This document shows positions 33,701-44,800 of a stretch of DNA of 64,000 nt, piece after piece (position 1 is the first letter of the stretch; every line of letters begins with the position of its first letter). The notes under the pieces are model-generated. The model ran no database searches and was not told where the DNA came from. It saw nothing but the letters and a program-made list of their open reading frames with translations. Both the position numbers and the translations under genes were made by a program. Origin of the DNA: Litoditis marina (taxonomy: Eukaryota > Nematoda > Chromadorea > Rhabditida > Rhabditidae); contig OZ038439.1 of NCBI GenBank assembly GCA_964036275.1, forward strand, positions 9,559,904 to 9,623,903. The letters are read 5' to 3'.

Positions 33701-36699
33701 TAAAATTTTCGGTACTTCCAGATGTGAAGTACTTTCGTCCGGCGCGAGATGTGTAAAAACAATGGTTTGTTCGGATTTCGATCCCCCCTGCGGGAAGTTT
33801 TTCGGCTTTCACTGTGTACCAGGGAAACCGCACCAGGACGCAACTTGTGATGGATGTGGGTTTTTTCATACTATTTGTATGCTCATAGTCTCAATTCGCA
33901 GATGAGAGAGTGTTTGGAGCAGAGAGACGCAGACTGCGTGCTCTCTCTATGTTATTGCTCTTGTAGTTTTGTGATAGAAGAGATTCACTGCAAATGTTTA
34001 TAAAATTCATTCGAAACTATGTTGACTCTATTGAGAACTCTACACATTGCAAGCGGGGAAACTCAGTTGACGAATCTATTAATTGAAATAATGTATAGGG
34101 CTCGGCCAGGCGAAATTGGATGAATACCGTACATCTATCTCCGAACCAGTGTGATTGTCATTTGGTTTCTTCATATTTCGGCCCTAATTCAAAAACGATG
34201 TTGGTCATGCAGAACAAACTACAACTCATAAACTGCCATTTCCTGAATAGGCAGTCAGAGTCACTGGACCTTCGTTGGAGTGTACGTCAGTTGAGCGGAT
34301 TCATTTTGGCGAAACCAGCTGGGCAGGCAACTTAGAGCGAGGGTCAAATGCGCGATGCGCTGTTTGAGCGAGAACCATAATAGCAGACAATTTGATGCAT
34401 ATATACACTACCGCACCCGTTCAATTGCAGATACGCGGGCAACAAATTCATCGGCCGCAGGCCGATGAATTTGTTGGAACAGGGGGGTACTCGTTTTTTT
34501 CGAGAAGGTTTTCATACATTTATTGACACATGTTCAGTTTCAAAAGTACACGTTCAGTTTTATTAGCACACGTTTCGATCAAGATACACGCCGTAAAACA
34601 CCGAAGTTGGACCGAAATGTATCGAGATTTGTATAAAAAACGAATGTAAAGTGAGAAACGATTAGCTTTCGAGATTGAACTGCATGGAATGTAGAAAAGG
34701 TGGTCAATAACTCAAGAGGTAAATGAGAAATCTATTCTCACAATTTTCATGGGTCAAAAACATTTTGGTTTTCTACTGAGAAAGAACTTGCAGCTAACAT
34801 ACATTAGTTGAAACGTCCGAATATGATAATTTCTCACCACTGATTCGAAACTGTTAACAGAACATAGTATACTAATGAATTGAACAATCACGTGAAGTTA
34901 GCATTCTAATGAGGAATGATGCACTTTGTCTTTCTCTTCACATTTCTGACTAGATTGATAAAGTTGAGCACTTATTTTCTGATTTAGTTTGTCAAGATGA
35001 TCATAAAAATTGCGAGATTAGATTTTTCATTCACCTCTTGAGTTATTGACCTCCTTTTCTACATTCCATGCAGTTCAATCTCAAAAGCAAATAGTTTCTC
35101 ACTTTACATTAGTTTTTCATACAAAATGACCTCTTTTTCTACATTTCCGAAAGAAATAATTAATTCATGGATTGGGATAAAAACATCTAATCAATTATCG
35201 CTTTTTGAACGTTTATTCAACTCAACAGGTAAAACTAAGTTGATGTTTAAAACACAAAAACTGCGCTACAAGTTTGGTTAGTAAGCACCCTCTCAGAAAC
35301 CGCGATCAATCCTTGATTTCGGGCAGCGCAGGTGTGGCGCCGTCCATTCCTTCTTTTCTTCCAGCGATTTGGCTCAATCGGCAGAGCAGCGCACTACAGA
35401 CCAGTAGGCCGAGGGTTCGAATCCTGTCACGGACATCATTTTTGTTTTTGTTCGATTAACCTTTTTATGTAGTCAGGAACTCTACAGACTAACACAATTA
35501 CTTTTACAATATATTTTGATCTTTTCAAACTACCAAAAAGCGAAACAACAGCTCACTGCGCACACTCCACACATCTAGAAGTAATTATCAAAGCAGCTAA
35601 GAGCAATGTTTCCAGGGCCATAAAATGGCTCAATGTTAACCGATTGGTCCACGATTTCAGATTTACACATAATTCTGATGTTCTTAACTATATTCTAAAC
35701 TTCAGACAAATCCGTTGAGTTCGTCGGTTTTGCGCCACGCCGCGCGGCCGCTGTCGGAAGCCATTTTCGCGAGACGATTTGTAGAATAACTGTAGATCAC
35801 TCGGCGCACTATAAATATCAAATAGCTCAATGATAGAGCCTTTCCTCCTCTATCTCTCTCTATCAAAATCTCAACAATCCGTTCAGGAGTTTTTGAGAAA
35901 ATGGCATAAAACCGCTTTTGAAAGTCCGCAATGTTGTGATCGAAAACTAATCTGCGCAGCGCTCCGCGCTGCGCGCGATAAATCAATAAAAACAGCGAGA
36001 TAGACGCCCTATACCGTATAGACTCGATTTAGAAAAAGCGAATCCTTTAACTAGTGTATTCTAGGTGGTATTCAGGGAAATGTGGTGTGGAATCCCTGCG
36101 GCGGTTGCGAAAAGACGTGCGCCGAACCGAATCCGCCCTGCAACAAGCCGTGTACGCCAACGGAACCGAATTGCCTGTGAGTATTAGAAGATTTTTTGAA
36201 CTGGGATCTTGTTATCTTTATATGTTCGCCTCAAAGAGTTTAAAACTCGAGAACCGGGCTTTGCGTTGAACTCGAAAACTAGTTTTTTTTCTGAAGTCGT
36301 TTCAACAAAACTCACGGAATCATCAAAAAAGTAGACGACGAACAACATGACGAAAAAATAAATAGCTAGAAGGATTCAGGAACGGTTCTGGAAAGTTTTT
36401 AAAGTTCAGCGTTAACGCACAGACAGCGTTTTAAAGGAGAAGTTCTTTCCATGTCTGTAATTCGTAAAAAGTAAAGTTCAAGAGTCCATAAAGAAGCAAT
36501 AAAAACTATAACTTTGAGATTTGTTTAAGTTTCAAAACTTCTCACTATGTTTGCTTGAAAAATAAATAAGTTACACATTCAGGTAGGTTTATTTGTAAAA
36601 CTAATAAAGTGTTTAAAATAAAGTTTTTCCAGGTGTTTTCCCGGTCTGGTTCGCGCCCCCAACGGAGAGTGTATTCCATTGGCCAACTGTCCTTCCTAG
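30743..36699 (+). CDS. Secreted multi-cysteine-repeat TIL-domain protein, paralogue A (first exon not found)
   Basis: Nine in-frame exons: 30743-30840, 31372-31430, 31898-31978, 32150-32252, 32579-32637, 32949-33029, 33722-33855, 36065-36176 and 36633-36699 (794 nt, about 264 residues). The phase matches paralogues B and C, whose preceding exon encodes a signal peptide. I found no convincing equivalent here, so the 5' end is incomplete in this annotation or lost. A three-exon cysteine module occurs twice: CGPNFKCF..., then CIPTRKCTQLNCLPGQ, then CVPGAPHEHARCVKNTC. An exon with CSDFDPPCGKFFGFHC follows. The last two exons form a TIL domain (CGGCEKTC ... CNKPC ... CIPLANC). TIL domains are small disulfide-rich folds, often serine-protease inhibitors. 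The target is unknown. Intron 8 (2.2 kb) contains a tRNA-like sequence and a 500-bp inverted-repeat element. Confidence 0.8.
31068..31304. mobile_element. TATAGT inverted-repeat MITE, copy 2
   Basis: TATAGTGCTTGCCATTCCCA and the reversed end ATACTTCCAATCATTCCCA share CATTCCCACTGAGAC. It lies in an intron of paralogue A. Confidence 0.6.
33550..33676. mobile_element. Probable Tourist/Harbinger-like MITE flanked by TAA
   Basis: TAA trinucleotides border it at 33547-33549 and 33677-33679. The reversed right end GGCAGAGTCCATACTTTTTA resembles the MITEs at 40,273-40,440 and 54,366-54,530. The left end is poorly matched. It lies just upstream of exon 8 of paralogue A. Confidence 0.5.
34440..34476. 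repeat. Perfect 16-bp hairpin
   Basis: CAACAAATTCATCGGC, loop CGCAG, then the exact inverse. GC-rich relative to its surroundings. No function assigned. Confidence 0.75.
34618..35130. mobile_element. Inverted-repeat element with arms of about 130 bp
   Basis: The left arm (AATGTAAAGTGAGAAAC ... TCAATAACTCAAGAGG) is inverted at 35,020-35,125 (CCTCTTGAGTTATTGA ... CTCACTTTACATT). A partial CACGTGA element sits in the middle. Confidence 0.68.
34866..34955 (-). mobile_element. TIR element with CACGTGA ends, copy 3 (partial)
   Basis: Reverse-oriented 3' half only (AATCACGTGAAGTTAGCATT, ATGCACTTTGTC), inserted in the middle of a larger inverted-repeat element (about 34,618-35,130). Confidence 0.55.
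35363..35440 (+). other. tRNA-like sequence (pseudogene or SINE head)
   Basis: It has an A box (TGGCTCAATCGG), a closed D stem (GCTC/GAGC) and a perfect B box (GGTTCGAATCC). The acceptor stem does not pair, the T stem has a mismatch and wobbles, and no 5+7+5 anticodon arm forms. I therefore do not call a functional tRNA. It lies in intron 8 of paralogue A. Confidence 0.45.
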
Positions 36700-37348
36700 A
36701 TGATCTACATATTTTATATTTACATATTTAATGAATTAATTTATTAAGCAAGTGATAAAAATAGTATGTAAACTAAACATAATTGGAAATGTGAATGCAG
36801 TAGTGCTCATTCAACTCGCTTTGTCACGAGGCGGTGATTATAACACGCCACAGATTTTAGTACAGCTTCTTATGAGTAGCATTACCGTCCTAAAAATTGA
36901 ACCTGATGTAGCACTATGAGGGTAATCTATACTTAATTGTATGAAATAGCTTATTACATTCGTTCTACATTTCTCGGGAATTGGCAATAGTGACGTAAAA
37001 TTGTTCCATCTTATCAACCTGTTTCTCTTCGCATATAAAATCACGGTTGCATTTTCTGCTAAAAATATTCAGTAGCATTTATTGGTTTAGATTTGCTTGA
37101 GATTTTTTAGTCGCTGTTTCAAGTGTACTCACGCGTGCGTTCACGATGCGTTCTTCATTTTTCAAACATGGTTTTTCAATATTAAAACAAGGAGAGCATA
37201 TTATCGATACAAATTCAGTTTTCATTTGTTCACTCCAAAAAATATGAAGACTACAAATTACAACACTACAAGAAGAATTGTTTCATTGAGTTTGAATGGA
37301 ACTTTTTCATGAAATATTAGTCTGACACATTTTTTGGCGGGGTTACCT

Positions 37349-37460
37349 TATATTATTAGTCAATTGCACAGTCACGTGAAACATGTTCAACACAGCGTAA
37401 CTCAGCAACGTGCAATGACAAAGTGCACCATGCCCCATCAGATTGTCAACTTTACGTACT
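37349..37460 (+). mobile_element. TIR element with CACGTGA ends, copy 4
   Basis: Carries GTCAATTGCACAGTCACGTG and an interior with GACAAAGTGCACCATGCC. The right end is degraded. Confidence 0.6.
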
Positions 37461-37961
37461 ATTCAGTTGACCTGACACCGAACGCATGATAACAGGAAAC
37501 TTTACTATCCGACAGAATAGTAAACATTATTAAGCCGATACAAATCTACTGTTTTTAGTTCGAAAACCATCTGTTATGACTTTGAAGTCGAACAATGAAC
37601 AGTTTATGAATGTTTTCCAATTCAAGAACATTCATTGAAGGTGTGTGAGCTAGAGAAATATACAATTTTATAACAGATTATACATGAAAAAAATTGAAGG
37701 GAGATTTTTTTTCATTTGGGATAACTACAATCTACAGACAGAGAGAGGTTATAGAATTTGGGGAAATAGTTGTTTCCAGGTACTTGTAACTCAGTATGAG
37801 CAGACTGAGAAGTCCCAGAAAAGTTTTCGATAAATGTTATTATCTGCAATTACTTTTACAAACTATCACAGCTAAAAAAATTTTCTAATTGAGTGATTTC
37901 CGTTCCGACCTACTGTACGGTGATGTAGATGAATGAAACAAAATATACTGACTAGGGTTGT

Positions 37962-38090
37962 TAATCGAGTTTCCGATATTTCGAGTTTTTCGAGTTTCGA
38001 GTTTTTCGAGTTTTGAAAATGTTCGAGTTTTTCGAGTTCGGAAATTTTCGAGTTTTTCGAGTTCGAGTTTATTTTTTAACAACCCTAATA
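37962..38090. mobile_element. GGGTTGTTA-ended element with (TCGAGTTTTT)n interior
   Basis: GGGTTGTTAA at the left and TTAACAACCC at the right, each followed outward by TA. A diverged copy with the same ends lies at about 62,054-62,148. Confidence 0.62.
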
Positions 38091-38124
38091 CTGACATGAT
38101 CATATAGTTGTCGCTTGGAGAAAA

Positions 38125-38325
38125 GCGGGGTATACTGTATACCTCATTTGGTGCTGTGTAAGAACAAATATAAGATTTTCCAAAATCTTTCAGTTTGCCA
38201 GGTCTTATTCACAGTTCGTCCGCGCTGCTTTGGGCTCAGTTGGTATAGCGGGTTCCCAAATTCTGTGCCCGGTTCGAGTCTCAGATTAGGTGTATATTTT
38301 ATAAATCTGGCACGCAATATAATGC
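38125..38325 (+). mobile_element. Related SINE-like element with a different tRNA-like core
   Basis: The head (GGGGTATACTGTATACCTC) and tail (TTTATAAATCTGGCACGC) resemble the TATAGT SINE family. The promoter core differs: GGGCTCAGTTGGTATAGC and GGTTCGAGTCTC. This suggests a sister family whose tRNA-derived segment was exchanged. Confidence 0.5.
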
Positions 38326-38872
38326 GAGTTGTATATGGAATATGTATGAATTCCATGTGCATATGGCCAATTTATGCCAAAACGAAAATATCAAATTGTT
38401 TTTGTTTTTACAAAAGGGTAATAATATTATGGTTTATCTGACATCTGACATCATGTTATTCATTTATTAACTTCATAAAACCCGGAGAACCACTATGAAA
38501 ATATACTTTGATTTATGGATGTTTTCGACTATTTTCTCCGAATTTGTTATAAAATGTTCACGGTTTGCCTATTCTCACAGTCGTCAAAGGAAGTTCTCGG
38601 TTCACATTGGTTCATTATGTTTATTAATAACTTGATTACTAATAATTTTATGGTATCATGCGATCATATGGGTTTTATCAATGTTTTACTAACATTGATA
38701 AAACCCATATGGAAATGCGCTATAAAGAATAAAAATAACTGAAAAAGATGAATGTTTCGAAAAGTGATCAGGTTAAAAAACCTACTTGATGGAATATGTT
38801 TTTAGTAATGTTGTTTAAACATCGTACTTTTTTTGTGGAGGAATCCTTTTTATCTTGAAAATATTATTTCAG

Positions 38873-41800
38873 ATGTTATCTGTGCTTTTTCTGTGTTGTG
38901 TACTATGTATTTGTTTTGCGGATACCCTAGAAGAAGGTGAGATTTTCAATAAAACTTTAAAGAGGTTGTAATAAATATTGTATTGTAAAACACCCAGTCA
39001 CGATCAGATTTGTGACTTAGCCTTCCTTTTTTAATTTTTACGTTATTTTTTTATAGAAAACCCAGAAGCTATCGTGGCCCGTGCCCCAAGGACGTGTTCC
39101 CAACTGAACTGTGGCCCCAACTGGAAATGTTTCCGAGCGGCTCCCAATCAGGTACGACTTCTCTAAGAAGTATAAACATATAATCAACTGTAATTCTTGA
39201 GTTTTTCTTGAGTTTCTGAGTTTGATCTACTTTTCGTAGAGTCAAAACAACCTGGGAAAGTTGAAAGATCGCGGAAAGAAATTTGACTGGATTTGAGCAG
39301 AGAAGTAGCGTATGTTTGCGGAGATGCAGGCTAGGATCTCAAAGTGTTCTCTTCTGACTCAAAAAGATCGCTACTGTACAATAAATTTTAGATTCACGTG
39401 ATGATGTGTAGAATATAAAGGTACACGTAAAGTCTGAAATGCTGTGTTTGCAGCTTCATCCCATTCTTTTGTAGTTGGGAAAAGTAAACTCAGCTTTGTT
39501 CAAAGTAGCCCACTTAAAAACCCTTCTAGGACGCTCGCTGTGTTCCAACCAAGAGATGTTCCCAAATAAAATGCAAGATTGGTCAACGGTGAGGGAAATT
39601 CATAATATACTAGTAGTAAATTGAATAGTCACGTAAAGCTAACATTTTAATGAAGCATCGTGCACTTTGTCATTGCACGTTTCTGAGTTATGTGTCACGG
39701 TACAGTTGACTAACAGCCTTATTCTGACTGCTTTTCAACTTGGTTATCTAGATAGTTTCTAATATACCATTTGGTCCATTTGGACTATTTGCTTAGTATA
39801 GATTAGTGCGAGTTGATAACAGTTTATAAAGATTAATCATCATAATTTATTTTGCGAATGCTGCGTTCATTTCACGTATTTGAGACTTTACGAATAAATA
39901 TCAGATATCAGAAAAATGCTGATTGTCGTCGTTACGCGTTTGTTGTTTCAGATTTGCTCATCCATTGAATTTTTTATGGTTACCTTCACATTCAATGAAA
40001 CAATTTTTAACTATAAAAAGGTAAAGTTTCAATCGTTCGCATATTTTAATCTGAAATTAAAATATTTCCAGTTGTATTAATGGAGGTCCCGGAAAGGATG
40101 CCAGATGTCAGCATCAAACGTGTCAAGCACTCAAATGTTTCCAGAAATCGCTAGTGTGAGTCTTCCTTTCATCAGTAGAAGTTTACTTGTATATTTGTTT
40201 TCTTTATTGATCGATTTATTATTTATGTGTTGGTACTGAAAGTGGATGACAATGGAACGGAGAAAACATCTAAGGGTGCGTTCATACTTCGAGCCTCCAG
40301 ATCGGGAGGCAGCGGCCCGAAAGTGCAAACTATGCGTATCGATTGCGCATCCCAAGCACCTGGGTGCTCAATCGATACGCATAGTTTGCACTTTCGGGCC
40401 GCTGCCTCACGATCTGGAGGCTCGAAGTATGAACGCACCCTAAACGTACCACGTAAACAGCCTCAAAACATAAGTTTGTGATTATGTTCAAGAACGGCTT
40501 CAAAAGCGAACATGTTCAGTTTTGGATCGTGCGGAGCGTGAAACGATGTTCGGGCATTGAAAAAAAATCTATTAGAGTTTCTCCGGGATTTTTGGACCGT
40601 TTTTCTATTAAAAAAAGGAAAATAGAGAAAATAAACTGTGGCTCTAGACCGATTTCCAATAGGTGTAGTTTCCCACCCAAGAAAGTGTCTGTGTTTAGAT
40701 GTCAAAAACTATCTACCGGTGCTCGATGTCGGCAACCCAAGTCATGTTCGCAAGTCAAATGTGGGCCCGCCTTCAGATGTGCGAGACCGAGTGTGAAACA
40801 GGTAGTTTTGAGATTCTTACATACTTTATTTAGATAATATTACTCTCTTTTCTTAATTCCTAGTTTGACGACGGTAGTTTTGAACACATTGTATACTCCA
40901 TTTACACAATACAACCTCTTTTCTTACTTCTGAGTACGAGTGTTAGAACATACCGGTACCTTCATCCTATCCTGCGTCTCTCGCTTGGTGCACTATTTCG
41001 CGACATCGCAACGTGGTGTGAGAGCAGAAAATAGCGCATGTTCGAGGAGACGCAGATGGTGATAGAAATATCGGGATGTTTATGAATCGATCATGAGTAT
41101 AGTCGTCGCCAACGAAAAGGCGGGAGGGTACTGTATATCTCAATTTCCGCTGTGTACCGACACATGTTCCCTATTCCGAAGCTTGCCAATTAACGACTAT
41201 TGTAGCGCAGGGATTACCGCCTGGCTACAAAACTTTTGCTCGTAGGTTCGAGTCCGGCGAGAGACAACAATTTATACGTTTGGCACGTCCTATATTTCAG
41301 GATGCTCGTTGTGTGGCTACTAGAAAATGCCGTGATTTGAAATGTCTTCTCGGTCAGAGGTCAGTTTTTTCATACAAAATCAATTTTTATGAAAAAAAAA
41401 TTCGATTTTAAGGTTTATTGTGTTTGTAGTTTGATCAATCCGAAATAGTTGGTGAATGACGATTGAACGGCTACAAATATTACATTATATCTATTTCAAG
41501 TTATATCTATCAACTCACAAACAGTTCAAAAGTCAAGTCATCGCACGTGCGAGGTCTCATAAATGAATTTCTCTAGGTGTAGCAATGTTCAGACAGAGGG
41601 GGGTCGTAGTAACACGTTGTTCATTTCAAATCCCTTTCTTCAGATGTGTACCTGGTGCTCCCCACAAACATGCCAGATGTGTGAAAAACACCTGTGCAAG
41701 TTTGAACTGTACCAACCCCGCTTATAAGTGAGTTTCCTAAACTTTTTTGTATCTGTCTTGAAGTTGTGTGTAGAGGTTAACATCAATGACTGTGTACGAT

Positions 41801-44800
41801 TTGCTCTATTGATTGTGTGTATTCCTGCTCATTTCACCTACTGTGAAGTGTACAGTTACTACAATAGTGACACCAAGAGTGAAACTAAACCAAAAAGTTG
41901 AGCATTACATTTTCAAAGACGTTGACCTCCACATTTTTCCTAATAGTTTTATGTTGTGAACCGCAATTTGCAGCTTCAGAGAGCATTCTAAACATGATAA
42001 TATCTGGGTTATGCTTGATTCCCACGAGTGCTCAGCAGAAATTCCAAATAGGGACTGGAAAGATCTGTAATAAAACTACAAACTCAGCAGATCAGACCAA
42101 CGTATAGCGTTGTCTGCCTTTCCCGATGAAGAATATAGCAGATTTGTCAAATTCCCATCAACTAATATAAAAAAAGGATTTGTTAGTCTAGTCAGAATAG
42201 CGCTTCTGTATTATGTTCATCAACTTTTCACCACGTTCTCTTTTGACAATCTTTCACGTTGTGGTTTCATTATTACACACTGTGTAACGATAGTTTGATT
42301 GACTTTATTTGTAAATTTTGCCGTATCCACCGAAACCAAACTCCACCGAAATGTCGCCACATCCAATTAAACATCTTGCCACTTCGTGTTTGATTCAAAC
42401 AATAAAACCAACAATGTTAACTTTCAGATGTGTAGTACATCCTTCTGGTTCGATATGTAGAAAAACGTTGGTTTGTTCTGACTTCGACCCTCCATGTGAA
42501 CATTTTTTCGGCACCCATTGCGTCCCTGGAAAACCACACCAAGATGATCATTGCGATGGGTGTGAGTTCACTTTTCAAATTAATATAATTTCTAATATAG
42601 TTTTTGTTGCACCGTGGCGGACACCGTACGGTCAATTTGGTAGGGGATGGGCTTAGGTAGGTGATCAGCTCATCTGCGCATCCTTGAGCTACACACTGTC
42701 TCGTCTGCTGGCAGATAATCAACAACCACTCCCCCGCAAAGCTCGATCAATAGAGCTCATCGCAGTCTTTCTTGGAGATTTAGAGAGTAAGGCCTGTTGT
42801 ATATGAAGGTTTCTTTTACCCCCATATGCATCCTTTTGCCACTGGAGGAACCAGCAAACATCGGAATGCATGCATTAGAATGTCACGCAACCGGTTGTCA
42901 ATCAGCATGAATTTTTAAGCATCGCATAACCAGACAGGAGATTTCATAACGAGTTGACAACAAAATTGGAAAACATCAATACACATTTGAAAACATTTGT
43001 CTTTGAGTGTTGCGGACTGCGATTCTAACAGTCGACGTCAGATGTTGATGTTTCGCAGGTCACAGGAATATTAAAATAGGAGGTATCCCTGGGGACGCGT
43101 AAAATAAACATTGTATTCGGCTTAAACAAATGTGAGCATAAATAAGAACAGATACTCGCAGAGCATCAATGCATTTCAAACAAAAACAACGCAGAATATC
43201 TTCGGCACATCTATTAATAGCAGTTACACAATTCCATGAAATATTAACAGATCTATTCATGAATGCAACCAGATAAGTTTGAAAGTTTGAATCGAAGGTC
43301 GGTGATAATTGAATGCTAGGATAACTACTCTTTCATTCTCAGACCAATTTTTCGTGGACTTTTCTTATAATTTTCCCATTTCAATTTACGGTTCCATAAA
43401 ATACAAAATTCGCAGATAGCCATAAAAGAAATTTTGCGAAGAGTTCACGTGGTCAACCATCTGACATAAATAAGCAAGATGAGCTTCCAGCTGACGATCT
43501 GTCATTTTGACATGTATTTTTGTTTTCCTACACATATTTCTGAACCGCTAAGTTCAAACGAACTGGCATCAGCACCATATTTCGAACTTGAAGAAGTGAA
43601 ATTTCAACTACAAGTCAATTCATTCTCATTTATGATTATAATGCAGACAGATTTATCTTTATGAAGTTGCTGGTGAGGTAGCCAAAAAAATAGAATTTCC
43701 GTCAAATCAGACTGCAAAACGCGCATCGTATGCATTTCTTCTCAGGCATGACGCGTTTATTATTAACCACAGTATAATAACTCAATCATACTTTTACATT
43801 TTGAAATTTTGAAAAATGGAAAAGTCATGTATTTAGTTCCGAGTTAGGGGTTTTACACCTTACATACACAACGTTCAAAAACGCATAAATACTAAGCAAA
43901 AATGGAACCAACAAAATTTGGGTTACTGTTCTCGTGAAATGTACAAATCTTTTATCACAGATTCAGTTGACGTAAATTGGGGGGTGTTTTGAATAGGATT
44001 TCGTAAATTTGTCGAGATTCTTGAAATTTAGTGTGTAGGTAAACTCACGTGTTTCTGAGGTAACGGAGCAACACAAGAAGTTGATACTTAGATGAATGAT
44101 TGTGGTTTTTGAATGTTTACAGAGTCGATTAATCAGCTCAAACCTCCCTATTTAAGAGAAACGGTCCATTAAAATATCTCTGAATAAGTGAAACTATGTC
44201 TCATTGTGACCAAATTCTCGTCATAGCCTGTTCTCCTACAACAGCAAAATTTTCGAATATGTCCGTTAACGCATACATCAAACACAGCTAAGTGGAATGA
44301 ATTGTTTGTTATTACCTTCTTTTCGTAGAGCGCTTCAGTTTGTAACACCAGAAAAGCAGTACTTAAACTGGGTATAATCATGTGAAAGCTTTCAGACATA
44401 GTTTACTTAACAATACACTGCCTTAACGTTTCCTATCCGCGCGGAAGAGATTGAAAACATTTTGTCCAAAATTTCTCCGAAAACTGATCAAATTTGTATT
44501 TTGCGAAGCTGTACATCAATTCAGAGAACTACCAACTCTTGTTCCAATTCCGAAGATTCAAACTGACTGATTCGTAGAATACCATGAATAGACCAAAAGA
44601 AGATAGCTACGTTACTCGTTTACAGAATAAAGCTAACAGTCTTCTTAAATTTGCAGTGAACGAACACAACTACTACATGTACGATTCTGATTTTATTTTT
44701 ATTGTATTTATTCTACACAAAATGTACAACGGGATAAATTGCCAATCTTTCCCAGGTCTTTCTTGCATGTTTCAATGTCGGAACATGAGATTTTTTTTGC

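Larger units (their letters stand above)
36700..38872. other. Spacer between paralogues A and B
   Basis: No exon seen. It holds a CACGTGA TIR element (37,349-37,460), a GGGTTGTTAA element with TCGAGTTTTT repeats (37,962-38,090) and a SINE-like element (38,125-38,325). The promoter of paralogue B must lie near its 3' end. Confidence 0.55.

Noticed and set aside
35363..35440. Functional tRNA gene
   Set aside because: A and B boxes are good, but the acceptor stem, T stem and anticodon arm do not pair.
40227..40481. Pair of overlapping ORFs of 65-84 codons on both strands
   Set aside because: They are read through a palindromic MITE; their sequence similarity on opposite strands is due to the inverted repeat.
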